Below are positions 17,330 to 27,244 of a stretch of 39,679 nucleotides of DNA, piece after piece (the stretch's first letter is position 1; every line of letters starts with the position of its first letter). The translations under genes were made by a program, and so were the position numbers. Origin of the DNA: Bacteroidales bacterium. Lineage in GTDB: Bacteria > Bacteroidota > Bacteroidia > Bacteroidales > GCA-2748055. Under the pieces are notes generated by a model, which did not search any database, was not told the DNA's origin, and saw nothing but the letters and a program-made list of their open reading frames with translations. The DNA is taken from contig JAIOZM010000037.1 of assembly GCA_021740585.1 (NCBI GenBank), forward strand, positions 1 to 39,679. The letters run 5' to 3'.

Positions 17330-17770
17330 TTATAAATGTTTAGATATTGCTTCAAAAATCCGCAATTTAATTTCTTCATTAATTTCTGGTTCTGATATAA
17401 TCGAACAAATCACATCATATAACAATTCTTTATCAATAGCTCCTGAGGCTACATGGTAACTCACGTTCTCCATTTCTCTTATAAAGCGAGAAACAATAAA
17501 TACATAACCATTAACCAATAGAAAATGTGCGCCCAGAGCTATGGCAATTCTTTTATTCCCATCACTAAAACAATGAAACTTATTTGCACAGAAGAATAAG
17601 TGTGTCAGTTTATCTTCAAAACTTGGATAATAATCGTCATTTTGAATATGGTCAAGTACACTTTCCAACTTACCAATATCAATTATTCCATCGTCTCCAC
17701 CACCACTAACTTCTATAGTTTTCAGATGTATTTCTCTGGCCTGCACTATGTCGATATAAAAAAGCTTCAT
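17330..17770 (-). CDS. doc: Doc (death-on-curing) family toxin
   Basis: This 146-residue protein has the Fic/Doc core motif HCFSDGNKR at 66-74, with Lys where AMPylating Fic enzymes have the second Gly of GNGR. That is the Doc variant, which from studies of phage P1 Doc phosphorylates EF-Tu and stops translation. The N-terminus FYIDIVQAREIHLKTIEVSG and the GKLESVLDHIQND segment also fit Doc. Its ATG overlaps the stop of the upstream RhuM-like gene by 4 bases (17767-17770), implying coupling. No Phd-type antitoxin is adjacent, so the RhuM-like protein is the likely partner or regulator. It closes a three-gene operon behind a type IIG restriction-modification enzyme. Confidence 0.9.
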   Translation of the reverse strand: MKLFYIDIVQAREIHLKTIEVSGGGDDGIIDIGKLESVLDHIQNDDYYPSFEDKLTHLFFCANKFHCFSDGNKRIAIALGAHFLLVNGYVFIVSRFIREMENVSYHVASGAIDKELLYDVICSIISEPEINEEIKLRIFEAISKHL

Positions 17771-18783
17771 TCTCGCTCTTTTAATCTTTTAAATACATCC
17801 TTTGCCTCATTAATTCTTTCAGCAAGCTCTTTGCTCTTTTCGCCAAGGAAACGTTCAAAATCTTCAGCAGGTACTGCTCCAATATAACCTTCGAGTTGCT
17901 GATGTAAAACGTCTCTAAACGCTAAATCCCTACTAGCCATTTTTCGCCTGGCTTTTTCAACTAATGGAACCCATAAAGGTAGGTTCTCAAATGCAAGGAA
18001 CAACGAATCTAATTCAACGGATTTTAGCGGTGAGCCTTTTTTAAAATATCTTTCTTCTATCAATTTAGCCAAACCAAATTCATAGCTTGATATTAAATCC
18101 AATACCTCGCTATACAAGGTTTCACGAACATTATCTCTTTCGGTAAGTTTTAAAATTTGCCTGTATTCAGCAGCATGTTCTTTAAAAATTGCTTGATATA
18201 TTTTATTTGTGTATATAGCATACTTTGCATTACCCATAGCAACATAATTATGCAATGCATCTGTAAATTCTTTGCGATAGCTTTCCTCTTTGTAGTAGCT
18301 TAAAATAAAATCCTCATCCCGCTGATTTATATATTTTGTGCTGCCACCCGTTCTTTTATTAATTGTATCGAGAGCAATATCAAGAATAATGCTTCTAAGT
18401 GTTTTGGCTTTTTCACTCTCTGTCAATAACATACCGATGTTTAGGAAAGCTCTAAAATTAAATAATCCAAGTTGAGGAGATTTGTCGACGACATTCATGT
18501 CGTCAACATCCATTTCTTTAATAGCTAACTTTAAGTCTTTCAGTCTTTTACCCTTCAGAATCACGTAACCATTTCGTCGCAATTCTTCCCCGTCCGATTC
18601 AATATACCTATCAACTGTTCTTTCATCAATTTCGAAAAATCTTGCTAGTTGCGCTTTTGTAAGCCAATGTTGGTCTTCGAACTTAATAAACCGAATACCT
18701 ATAGCCTGATTTATTTCATCAATTGCATAGGCGTTATTCAAAATATTTTGACGTGCAACTGTTGAGTTTGTTAGGTTTTTCAT
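17767..18783 (-). CDS. RhuM-like DNA-binding protein (probable Doc partner)
   Basis: This 338-residue protein carries a helix-turn-helix in its first 70 residues (WLTKAQLARFFEIDERTVDR, then YIESDGEELRRNGYVILKG), like the start of RhuM-family proteins. A central helical domain (SPQLGLFNFRAFLNIGMLLT) and a long C-terminal helical part (EDFERFLGEKSKELAERINE) follow. RhuM proteins are of unknown function but are repeatedly found with, or fused to, Fic/Doc domains (my recollection). The gene begins one base inside the stop of the type IIG gene (TAATG) and ends overlapping Doc by 4 bases. It is therefore the best candidate antitoxin or operon regulator here. No toxin motif is visible in it. Confidence 0.72.
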   Translation of the reverse strand: MKNLTNSTVARQNILNNAYAIDEINQAIGIRFIKFEDQHWLTKAQLARFFEIDERTVDRYIESDGEELRRNGYVILKGKRLKDLKLAIKEMDVDDMNVVDKSPQLGLFNFRAFLNIGMLLTESEKAKTLRSIILDIALDTINKRTGGSTKYINQRDEDFILSYYKEESYRKEFTDALHNYVAMGNAKYAIYTNKIYQAIFKEHAAEYRQILKLTERDNVRETLYSEVLDLISSYEFGLAKLIEERYFKKGSPLKSVELDSLFLAFENLPLWVPLVEKARRKMASRDLAFRDVLHQQLEGYIGAVPAEDFERFLGEKSKELAERINEAKDVFKRLKERE

Positions 18784-21700
18784 TATACTGTACCCTCCAC
18801 AATTTTAATTTCTTCCTCAGTCAAACCGTATAATTTATATACCATTTGGTCGATTTCTTTGTCTGTTATTTCAATTTCGGATTGAATTTGGTTTATTTCT
18901 GATTTATAAGAATTAAAATATTCTTCCCATTCATCTTGTTGAGCGAGAGAAAGATTTACTTTTTGTTTTTTAAGTTCCGAGAGGAAAGTTTTAAAATCAA
19001 AATCATAAAAAGAATCAAGTTTATTGGTTGCTTTTTCGATTTCAAAATTCGTTTTAATACGGTTGATAAATCTTTCTTTTTTAATTTGAAGTTCTTTATT
19101 TAGTTCAATAATAATATCTGCTTTTGACATGAAATTTTGTTGCACCTCAATTGAAATTTGCTTTATAGGAAATTGTTTGCAGTTTGCGATTAATATTTTT
19201 TGAAATAATTCCTTTTCTAAATCAAGAAATTTGTATTTGTGATAATAAGTCAGGAGTGATGAATTTAACAATGTAAGGAGATATTTTGCATGAAATTCAG
19301 ATTTTGGAATTATGCCAAAACCAATTTGCGTAAAATAGTAGGACTGATCTGTAAATCCAGCATAGATGCGCGGTGGTTTTCCCGAAACTATCTGGCGAAT
19401 TATTATTCTTGGTTCTGTAAAAAAACGTTCTTCTCGCATTGCACCTAACCAATTGCCATATTTTATAAATTCTTCTATTTGAGAACTGATATAATATCTG
19501 GTAATATTTCCACCACTCATGAGCGGTTTATAAAAATCACCGAGTTTTATTTTTGAATGAAACAATCTGTTTTTAATTGTCTCTTGTGAATGACCTTGAT
19601 ATTTGTCGTATGGTGTAATTCCTAATGAAAAATCTGCAATCTTTTCAAGAAGCACAGAATTTTCCTCACATTTTTGAATCAAAGAAATATCGAAATCTGA
19701 AACGTAGATATTGTAATTAGTTGATTGAGATTGCTTCCAGAATCTTTTGTTTTGTTTTACTAATTTCTCTTTCTCAATGTATTGGATTTTTGTCTCTTTC
19801 GGGTAAACTAAAGTATTTGCAAATTTATTTTTTCCACCCTTTCTAAATTCAAAAATTATTGTTTCAACTTTAGCATCAGGAAATACATCGTCAGGTAACT
19901 TGATAATTGTAGTAATATCATCAACAAGTAACTTCCTGATTTTTGTATACGAGGAATTTACTAAAATTGAATTTGGATTAATAAAAGAAAAGAAGCCTTT
20001 GTTTTTTAAGATTGAGTGACCTTTTTCAATAAAAATCGAATACAAATTTATCCTGTTTTCTGTTGTTGAATATTTTTCAAATAGTGCTTTTACAATATTA
20101 GGCTCTAACCCTTTAATGTCAACATACGGCGGATTCCCGATCACCACATCAAAACCGCCTTTTGCAAATATTTCCGGAAACTCGTTTTGCCAGTTAAATG
20201 CTTTTTCTCCGGCAACTTCGGAGTCGTCAATCAGCGAGTTGCCACATTTTATATTGTCGCTCAGGGTATTTAGTTTTCGTCCTTTTTGAGCGGTGCGCAA
20301 CCAAAGCGAGAGTTTAGCTATCTCCACCGATTCTTCATTTAAGTCAACGCCATAAATGTTTTTTTCGAGAATGTCGGTGCTAATGTTTGAGAAAATTATT
20401 GCTCCACCAAGAAGTTGACCACGCAACTCGTCGATCTTGCGGTGTTCGTTTATCAGGAATTCGAGCGCCTGGTTTAAAAAAGCCCCCGAACCACAAGCCG
20501 GGTCTAGAATAGTTAAACTCAACAACCAGTTTCGGTAATCGTCCAGATTTTTGTCGAGCGATTTTACAATTTCCTTTTTTCGGGTTTTCCTGCCTTTTGC
20601 ATATTCTTCATCCACAATTCCGAATTCAGTACGTTTTTCTTCGCAGAGTTTTCCTACTGTATTTTCAACAATGTATTTGGTAATGTATTTCGGTGTGTAA
20701 AAAATTCCGTCTTTTTTGCGTTTGGTTTTTTGGCTGTCAACTTTTTCACCTTTAATTTCGGCTTGCACATTTTCAATTTCTCCCAGCGAATGCTCAAAAA
20801 TATGTCCGAGGATATTTACATCCACATCAGTTTCAAAATCGTAATTGCTTAGGCGTAGCGCGTGTTCGTGCAAAATATCATCGTCGATGTTTATGTTGTC
20901 CAAAATTTCATCGGGTTTAAAAAGCCCGCCGTTGTAGGCAAAAATCTCCTGTCTGTTGCCACTTTTGGGTCTGCCAACATTTAACACATGAAAGTATTTT
21001 TTGAAGGTATGGTAAAGAGGTTTGGCATCCCCAAAATCAACATCGTCTTTCCACTTTTCGATAATTTGGGATATGGAATTTGGAGGAACCAGCAACCTGT
21101 CTTCGGCAAAAAAGATAAATAAAAACCGGTCGAGCAGTTTTTGTGTTTTTTTAAATAACAGTAGTTTATTGCTTTCTGGATTATTTTTTACAAGATTATT
21201 GTAAATCGCTTCTCTAAATTTTGAATAGTCAGAGTAAAGTTTTTTAGTTATGTTTTCTTCTTGAAGAACCGATAATTCCTTAATTTTTAATGGCAAATCG
21301 CTTAACAAATTATCTTTAGAAAGACAAAGCCAAAGCAGGGAAAACTGTTCTCTTGAAAGATTGAACAAATCAAAATCGACATGATCAACTGCATTTTGAA
21401 TATAAAACCGAAGCTTCTCAAAATTTGAAGTAATTACATATTTGCATTTAGGATGGTGGTTTTTGTAACCGAATGCCTGGGTTTCAATTTTATCTAAATC
21501 GTTGGTGTCTGTTCCCTTTAATTCAATCACTGCTGTTGCATCTTCTTCTTTCAGAATTGCACCATCAGCTTTTTTACTGTTGGCAATGTTTTTTAATTCG
21601 GTAGTCAGATTAAAATTTGGTTCTGGATTTAAAGTATAGCCCAGAATTTTCACGAACAATTCCCGTAAAAATCCTTCCTGAAATTGTTCTTCTTTCGAAT

Positions 21701-21827
21701 TTCGAATGTTTTCCTGTCTTGTAGGATTACCAAAATAGTTTTGAAAATCAGCGAATTTTTTATCTATCAGATTCGAATCAAGGTCGTTTAAATGTTTCTT
21801 TTCTACCGATTTTTGGAATAAGCTCAT
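18783..21827 (-). CDS. Type IIG restriction-modification enzyme (Eco57I-like)
   Basis: This 1014-residue single-chain enzyme carries both activities. The N-terminal nuclease has a PD-(D/E)xK arrangement, D88 in KKADGAIL and E102-x-K104 in AVIELKGT, after the helix EEQFQEGFLRELFVKILGY. The methyltransferase has motif I LDPACGSGAFLNQAL (441-455), IYGVDLNEESVEIAKLSLWL (491-510) and motif IV NPPY at 565-568, the adenine-N6 type. The C-terminal 400 residues form the target-recognition region (for example YYISSQIEEFIKYGNWLGAM), ending in helices. It should methylate and cut DNA at a short asymmetric site, defending against phage. The length is normal and all catalytic motifs are intact. It leads an operon with the RhuM-like and Doc genes. 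Confidence 0.93.
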   Translation of the reverse strand: MSLFQKSVEKKHLNDLDSNLIDKKFADFQNYFGNPTRQENIRNSKEEQFQEGFLRELFVKILGYTLNPEPNFNLTTELKNIANSKKADGAILKEEDATAVIELKGTDTNDLDKIETQAFGYKNHHPKCKYVITSNFEKLRFYIQNAVDHVDFDLFNLSREQFSLLWLCLSKDNLLSDLPLKIKELSVLQEENITKKLYSDYSKFREAIYNNLVKNNPESNKLLLFKKTQKLLDRFLFIFFAEDRLLVPPNSISQIIEKWKDDVDFGDAKPLYHTFKKYFHVLNVGRPKSGNRQEIFAYNGGLFKPDEILDNINIDDDILHEHALRLSNYDFETDVDVNILGHIFEHSLGEIENVQAEIKGEKVDSQKTKRKKDGIFYTPKYITKYIVENTVGKLCEEKRTEFGIVDEEYAKGRKTRKKEIVKSLDKNLDDYRNWLLSLTILDPACGSGAFLNQALEFLINEHRKIDELRGQLLGGAIIFSNISTDILEKNIYGVDLNEESVEIAKLSLWLRTAQKGRKLNTLSDNIKCGNSLIDDSEVAGEKAFNWQNEFPEIFAKGGFDVVIGNPPYVDIKGLEPNIVKALFEKYSTTENRINLYSIFIEKGHSILKNKGFFSFINPNSILVNSSYTKIRKLLVDDITTIIKLPDDVFPDAKVETIIFEFRKGGKNKFANTLVYPKETKIQYIEKEKLVKQNKRFWKQSQSTNYNIYVSDFDISLIQKCEENSVLLEKIADFSLGITPYDKYQGHSQETIKNRLFHSKIKLGDFYKPLMSGGNITRYYISSQIEEFIKYGNWLGAMREERFFTEPRIIIRQIVSGKPPRIYAGFTDQSYYFTQIGFGIIPKSEFHAKYLLTLLNSSLLTYYHKYKFLDLEKELFQKILIANCKQFPIKQISIEVQQNFMSKADIIIELNKELQIKKERFINRIKTNFEIEKATNKLDSFYDFDFKTFLSELKKQKVNLSLAQQDEWEEYFNSYKSEINQIQSEIEITDKEIDQMVYKLYGLTEEEIKIVEGTV

Positions 21828-22075
21828 ATTTTGGTTTTCTCAGATTTTTTAATGTAAACTAAATTAGTATTATTATTCCAATTATAAATAAATTCCAACT
21901 CAAAATATCTTACTCATTTTTAAGTCCAAGATTATATATAACGAATGTAGAAGGAATGTTCATTGTTCGATTGAGGGTTCAGGGGATAATCGATTTTAAA
22001 ATAGCCCGCAACCTGGTATACTTTTTGTTTGATTAAAAATAGATATGGTATTAAGGTTAAAAGAAAATTCCTTGT

Positions 22076-23848
22076 TTACAAAGCAAACTGCAACTCACTC
22101 ATATTCTTATAAATACCATCTTTCAACTTCATTAATTCCTGATGCGTGCCCTGTTCAGCAATTTTCCCCCCGTCGATTACCACAATAGTATCTGCCTTAC
22201 GTATGGTTGACAAGCGGTGAGCAATAACGATAGATGTGCGGCCTAGCATTAATTTTTCCAAGGCATCCTGTACCCATTTTTCCGATTCAGAATCCAGAGA
22301 TGAGGTGGCTTCATCGAGTACCAGTATTCTCGGATTCTTAAGTACCGCCCTTGCAATAGCAATCCGCTGTCGCTGCCCTCCTGAAAGCTGATTCCCCCTT
22401 TCACCAACCAAAGTGTCAAATTTATCGGGAAAGCGATTTATAAACTCCATAGCATTAGCCTTTTTGGCGGCATTAATAATCTCCTCCTCACTTACGGAAG
22501 GTCTCCCGTATGCAATATTTTCCCTAATACTTCCACCGAACAAATATATGTCTTGTGGAACCAGAGAAATCTGGCTTCGCAGAACCGATAGCGGGAAGCT
22601 GTGACAATCGGTTTCATCAAAAAACAATTCTCCTTTATTTGGATAATGCAACATTAAAAGCAGCGATGCCAGTGTGCTTTTCCCGGCACCACTGGAACCT
22701 ACAATAGCTATTAATTTGTTGGATTCAATATTTAAAGTAATATCATTCAGAACTTGCTCATCCGGACGAGAAGGATACGAAAATCCAAGACTTTTAAACT
22801 GAATGCTTCCCTTCAATTTATACTTTTCTTCGATCGACATAACTTCAGAAATATTTTCCTCTTTTTCGTCGAAAATTTCAAAAAGATCCTCTGTTGCCCC
22901 TATAAACTTTTGAATATTAGTAAATACCGTAGCTAATCCACCAATATTACCACCCACAAAAACAGAATATATTACAAAAGAAAAAAGATCTCCGGAAGCC
23001 AGTTCCCCTGCCATCATTAACCGGGTTCCCTGCCAGACAACCGCAGAAATAGCTCCAAACAATCCAATAATTACAAATGAAGAAAAAGCGCCCTTGTATT
23101 TACCACTTTTCATTCCCAATGTGGCCATTTCTATGGTTTTCAATTTGTAGCGATTAATCTCAGTATGCTCGTTGGTGAAAGCTTTAACACTTTGAATGCC
23201 CTGCAAGGTTTCTTCTACTACTGTATTTGATTCAGCTACAAATTTTTGGACGTCTTTTGAGAAATTGCGGATAAATCTGCCAAATATTCTGGCCAGGACC
23301 ATCATAAGCGGCAAAATAGCCAGCATGAACAAGGTAAGTTTTACGGAAGTTAGTGCCAGTAAAACGGTTCCTCCAATAATGATTACGATTTGTCTGATAA
23401 ATTCAGCCAGAGTGGTAGTTAAAGTTTCCTGAAGCAAAGTTACATCAGATGAAATTCGGCTATTCAATTCCCCTACTCTGCGTTTTTCAAAGAATTGCAA
23501 GGGAAGCTTTATTAAATGATTGTATGTAGCCCGCCGTAAAAGTGCCAATGACTTTTCGGTAACATTCACGAATAAAACAACGCGAAAATAGGAGAAAATT
23601 GCCTGAACAACTATAAGTATTCCCAGTAAAATAGCTGTTTGATTAAGTGTTTGACCAATGCTTCCTTCCGTACCGGCATTTACCATATCTCCCATTAATT
23701 TTGGGAAAGCAAGATTGGTAATACTTGAGCCCAAAAGAAAGAACATACCTATTAGATATTCGCCCTTGAATGGGCGGATGTACTTATAGAGTTTAAAGGC
23801 ATTTTTTAGTCCTTCCCTGCTTATCTTTTTCTTTGGAACTTCAATCAT
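22076..23848 (-). CDS. ABC exporter, fused permease and ATPase (MsbA/MDR type)
   Basis: This 590-residue half-transporter has six predicted TM helices in the first 330 residues (first GEYLIGMFFLLGSSITNLAF). The nucleotide-binding domain has Walker A GSSGAGKST, signature LSGGQRQR, Walker B ILVLDEATSS and H-loop IVIAHRLST. It should work as a homodimer in the inner membrane, exporting lipids or hydrophobic compounds. It begins 28 bases after the flavoprotein gene stops, so it is probably the last gene of that minus-strand operon. Its cargo could be the product of the neighbouring redox enzymes, though this is inference from context. Confidence 0.93.
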   Translation of the reverse strand: MIEVPKKKISREGLKNAFKLYKYIRPFKGEYLIGMFFLLGSSITNLAFPKLMGDMVNAGTEGSIGQTLNQTAILLGILIVVQAIFSYFRVVLFVNVTEKSLALLRRATYNHLIKLPLQFFEKRRVGELNSRISSDVTLLQETLTTTLAEFIRQIVIIIGGTVLLALTSVKLTLFMLAILPLMMVLARIFGRFIRNFSKDVQKFVAESNTVVEETLQGIQSVKAFTNEHTEINRYKLKTIEMATLGMKSGKYKGAFSSFVIIGLFGAISAVVWQGTRLMMAGELASGDLFSFVIYSVFVGGNIGGLATVFTNIQKFIGATEDLFEIFDEKEENISEVMSIEEKYKLKGSIQFKSLGFSYPSRPDEQVLNDITLNIESNKLIAIVGSSGAGKSTLASLLLMLHYPNKGELFFDETDCHSFPLSVLRSQISLVPQDIYLFGGSIRENIAYGRPSVSEEEIINAAKKANAMEFINRFPDKFDTLVGERGNQLSGGQRQRIAIARAVLKNPRILVLDEATSSLDSESEKWVQDALEKLMLGRTSIVIAHRLSTIRKADTIVVIDGGKIAEQGTHQELMKLKDGIYKNMSELQFAL

Positions 23849-23876
23849 ATTGTATTTTTACACCATAAAATACAAA

Positions 23877-25478
23877 TTACTTATTCTTTTTAATAATTCT
23901 ATCAGCTGCTAATTTCCCTGTAAGAATGCACATTGGAACACCAGCCGGACTATATGCCCATTGTCCGGCTTGATAGATGTTAGGTATTGAAGTAAGAACA
24001 GAACGATCAGAAAACTGTATTTTGCTCACTACCGGAATAGGCTTTTCAAAGGACCAACCTGTTATAGCTCCTTCTGAAGTGCCCACTCTGTTATGATAGC
24101 TTAAAGGTGTAAATGAGAATGAATGAATCACCTTATCTTTTAACATGGGGTAAATTGATTCGGAAAGAACTTTCAAGACCAGTTCTTCAATTTTTATCTT
24201 AAACTCTTCCAGCCATTCCGATTCCTGAAGTTTCTTAAAAAGGTTGTATTCAGCAAGGAAGCTAACTACCATTGCCGTTTTTCCCCCAGGTACCAAATCA
24301 GGATCTTTAAGACCCGGAATTGATATTTCAAAAGTGTTTAGCCTTATAAATTTATCCACCCAATTCAAAACCTGCTCTTTATCAATACCTTCCCAATTGT
24401 TCAATAAATTATTTAGTTCTCCCCAATGTGTATCACCCAAACCAATTTTTGAAGGGGTGTAAAAGAAGTGGCCATGGGCAATTTTTTTAAAGCTTTCCAG
24501 AGGCTCATCTATTTCTAAAAATAAACTAAAAATGGAGTCACCACCTCTGGTTTCTAAAACTTTTTTCTTGTCATCCTCAAATTTATCAGTTATTTGAGGC
24601 GATAAGCCCTTAGTATTTGTATTGTTATAAAACAATTTTAAATCGGCAGCCCAAACAAGATTATCGTATTGATATTCTGTATTGTTGTCGTCTTTGACAA
24701 TGCATTTGTCGGCCAATACTTCAATAATTTTTGTTCCGGTCTTTATTTCACCACCTGATTCAATGACCTTATCTTTTACCGCGGTGGCAAGTTTCCCAAC
24801 ACCTCCTTTAGGATAGAAATAATCGAGGTATAAGGAAAAATAACTTAGGGCAAAAAAGCTTGGTGTATTCTTGAAAAAATGCTGGGAAATGACATCTCGT
24901 AAGGCAGGATTTTTAATAATGGTTTTTAAATAATCTTCAATGGGCATATTCATCCGGTTGATTTTCCCAACAGTAAAAATAAATTTGGGAAACCATGGAA
25001 GAAGTTTTTTGAATATAAATGCCCTATCACGTTTCAAATCTTTAAACACCGGATTCTCAATCCCATAAAGCACTTCCATGTGCTTCATAATTTTCCGAAT
25101 AATTTTCAGGATGCGTTCAATATCAACTTTATCATCAGGAAATAGTTTAATTAAAAGTTGTTTGTATTCTGTTAGACTGTTCAAGTCTTTTACATGAACT
25201 ATTTCATTTTCAACTCCAACCGAAACATAACTTTTTACCACCTCGAGTTCAATCCCTAAATCCTTTAACATAGGAAAAATAATCCCCGCATCTTCGAGAG
25301 CCCTCACACCGGCTTCGAAATGGAATCCGTTGTGAACAAAAGAATTTACCAATCCTCCACACTCATGATTTTTTTCAATGAGCAGCACTTTTTGTCCCTC
25401 GCGAGCCAGATAAACAGCCGAAGTTAATCCTCCTATACCTGCTCCAACAATTATTGTATCGTATTTATTTTCTTGCAT
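23877..25478 (-). CDS. FAD-dependent oxidoreductase of the CrtI / retinol-saturase (COG1233) type
   Basis: This 533-residue flavoprotein has the N-terminal dinucleotide-binding motif IIVGAGIGGLTSAVYLAREG (G12, G14, G17), then LLIEKNHECGGL. Its C-terminal FAD motif is NIYQAGQWAYSPAGVPMCIL. This is the arrangement of phytoene desaturases, carotenoid isomerases and all-trans-retinol 13,14-reductases, which act on long polyenes. The middle is too diverged to fix the substrate, and the absence of phytoene synthase nearby argues against a standard carotenoid route. It lies between an SDR (19-base gap) and the ABC exporter (28-base gap), a likely operon. Confidence 0.85.
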   Translation of the reverse strand: MQENKYDTIIVGAGIGGLTSAVYLAREGQKVLLIEKNHECGGLVNSFVHNGFHFEAGVRALEDAGIIFPMLKDLGIELEVVKSYVSVGVENEIVHVKDLNSLTEYKQLLIKLFPDDKVDIERILKIIRKIMKHMEVLYGIENPVFKDLKRDRAFIFKKLLPWFPKFIFTVGKINRMNMPIEDYLKTIIKNPALRDVISQHFFKNTPSFFALSYFSLYLDYFYPKGGVGKLATAVKDKVIESGGEIKTGTKIIEVLADKCIVKDDNNTEYQYDNLVWAADLKLFYNNTNTKGLSPQITDKFEDDKKKVLETRGGDSIFSLFLEIDEPLESFKKIAHGHFFYTPSKIGLGDTHWGELNNLLNNWEGIDKEQVLNWVDKFIRLNTFEISIPGLKDPDLVPGGKTAMVVSFLAEYNLFKKLQESEWLEEFKIKIEELVLKVLSESIYPMLKDKVIHSFSFTPLSYHNRVGTSEGAITGWSFEKPIPVVSKIQFSDRSVLTSIPNIYQAGQWAYSPAGVPMCILTGKLAADRIIKKNK

Positions 25479-25497
25479 AAATAAATGTAAATAATTT

Positions 25498-26487
25498 TTA
25501 GAATGAAAGTACTTTTTTTTCTGCTTTATAGGTGCTTAGTCTGCCTGTTTCTATACTTTTTATCCATAGTTCATTCGCAACTTCCATATCCAAAGCGGGG
25601 GGAGCTGGTTCTTCTTCAGTGGTTAAGTTGAAGAATTTGCCGCTTTGTTTTTCCACTTCTTCAGAAACGCCCAAATAATATAGGGCTTCTCCAGATATTT
25701 CTGCAGATTTTAGAATTTTATCATAAAAATTCCTCTTAAACCAAAGGTACATTTTACCATTTTCCTGACCCGTTTCTGTTTTAACTGCTCCCGGATGCAT
25801 TCCATTAATAGTAACGCCCGAATTTTGAAAGTGCTCTTTAAAAATCAACATCGACAATAGCTGAGCTGTTTTGGCCGATCCATAACTTTTCAAACCGGAA
25901 TAGGAGCGTTTTTCCCAATTCATATCATCGAGTTGTATTCCCCAGACAGCAAATCGATGACCTTCGGAATTAACCATAATAATTCTTGCTTTCTCCTGAG
26001 ATTTCAGTTTATCCATCAGAACATAATTTATGATAAAAGAAGAAAGATAATGAACCACAAAGACTTTCTCCAAACCGTCGGGAGTTATTTCTTTTTTTGT
26101 CAGGTAAACCCCTGCATTATGAATAAGAACATCGATATTGGAATTTAGCATGGATAATTCTTTTGCTGCCCTGTAAATGTCCTCAATGATACTAAGGTCG
26201 GCAATAATGTATTCACATTTAACCCCAAATTCACTTTCAATTTCCTTCTTTAATGCTTCAGACTTATCCTGATTTCGATTGATGCATAAAAGGTTTGCAC
26301 CTTGTGAGGCATACTTTCTGGCGGTTACTTTTCCAATTCCAGACGTGGCTCCTGTTATAACTACTAATTTTTTCTTAAAAGAATTCGTACATATCTTTGG
26401 GTCTTTGCGATTGTTTTTAATCATCGCAAATATGTTAGACCATTGATATTCCTTTATATATTTTGATCTTTTTTTGTTCTTTATCAT
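25498..26487 (-). CDS. Short-chain dehydrogenase, retinol-dehydrogenase-like
   Basis: This 329-residue SDR has the cofactor motif ITGATSGIGK (44-53), the NAG motif (HNAGVYL, 123-129), a catalytic Ser near 174 (MVNSEGHR), and the catalytic pair Y202 and K206 in SYGSAKTAQLL. The sequence around GHRFAVWGIQLDDMNWEKRSY resembles the vertebrate RDH11/12 and WWOX-type SDRs that use retinoids or other lipophilic alcohols. A 40-residue basic N-terminal extension may aid membrane association. Pairing with a retinol-saturase-like flavoprotein suggests successive redox steps on one isoprenoid or lipid, which is inferred rather than shown. Confidence 0.87.
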   Translation of the reverse strand: MIKNKKRSKYIKEYQWSNIFAMIKNNRKDPKICTNSFKKKLVVITGATSGIGKVTARKYASQGANLLCINRNQDKSEALKKEIESEFGVKCEYIIADLSIIEDIYRAAKELSMLNSNIDVLIHNAGVYLTKKEITPDGLEKVFVVHYLSSFIINYVLMDKLKSQEKARIIMVNSEGHRFAVWGIQLDDMNWEKRSYSGLKSYGSAKTAQLLSMLIFKEHFQNSGVTINGMHPGAVKTETGQENGKMYLWFKRNFYDKILKSAEISGEALYYLGVSEEVEKQSGKFFNLTTEEEPAPPALDMEVANELWIKSIETGRLSTYKAEKKVLSF

Positions 26488-26557
26488 AATAATATCTAGC
26501 CTAACTTTTTATACCTCAATACTTTTCATTGATAATTGATTCAACTGAGTCGAAAGA

Positions 26558-27244
26558 TTAAAAATAAATCCCTAATGAAAAGCTATACGTCTGGTTTCGC
26601 AAAGCTGCAGGTTCTCCCTCTGATCCAGTAGGCATCATAAGTGTGTTCCAGCCAATGGTTTGGCGATAGTCGAAGAAATAATTTTGATCGAATAATTCAA
26701 ACTTTGCACCAAGTCCATAAATGAAATTATAATCAAATTGGTCTAATCCATCCATATCACCCGATTCGGGGTCAAGTGGCATCGGGCCGGCACCTACATC
26801 AATATTTCCATCAACAGAATAATCTCCATTAAGCAACATAGAAAGTCCAAATCCGCTGCTTCCATATATCCCAACCTTGCCAATATTTATAAAGTTATAC
26901 CGAAAGAGAATAGGTAGTTCAAAATAATTTATATTGTATTCCGTAGAAGTACTTAATGGAAATGGTGCAGTCATAGTAATTTGTTGTCTGGATCCCTTGG
27001 CGGAATAAAGAAACTCCTGCTGCACCCCAAATGCTTCAGTAATTGGAAAGAAAAGAAAAATTCCTCCGGCAAAGCCATTTCGAGCCTCTGAATTTACCTC
27101 ATAAGTAAGATCTGGAGGCATAATACCATATTGCGTGGCTATGTTAAAACCGGCTTTAAATCCAAAATTGATACCGGTTTGGGCTGCAATTGGATTAGTA
27201 AAAATAAAAATTACCAAAATGAAGCTAAAAAATAATTTTTTCAT
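26558..27244 (-). CDS. Outer-membrane beta-barrel protein (PorT-like)
   Basis: This 228-residue protein has a signal peptide (MKKLFFSFILVIFIFTNPIA) and alternating-residue beta strands ending in an aromatic residue (SFSLGIYF). It opens with GINFGFKAGFNIATQYG, a typical start of PorT-type barrels with about eight strands (outer membrane beta-barrel domain 2). Such proteins are abundant in Bacteroidota and mostly of unknown function. It lies 70 bases upstream of the SDR gene on the same strand and could belong to the same transcript. Confidence 0.8.
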   Translation of the reverse strand: MKKLFFSFILVIFIFTNPIAAQTGINFGFKAGFNIATQYGIMPPDLTYEVNSEARNGFAGGIFLFFPITEAFGVQQEFLYSAKGSRQQITMTAPFPLSTSTEYNINYFELPILFRYNFINIGKVGIYGSSGFGLSMLLNGDYSVDGNIDVGAGPMPLDPESGDMDGLDQFDYNFIYGLGAKFELFDQNYFFDYRQTIGWNTLMMPTGSEGEPAALRNQTYSFSLGIYF

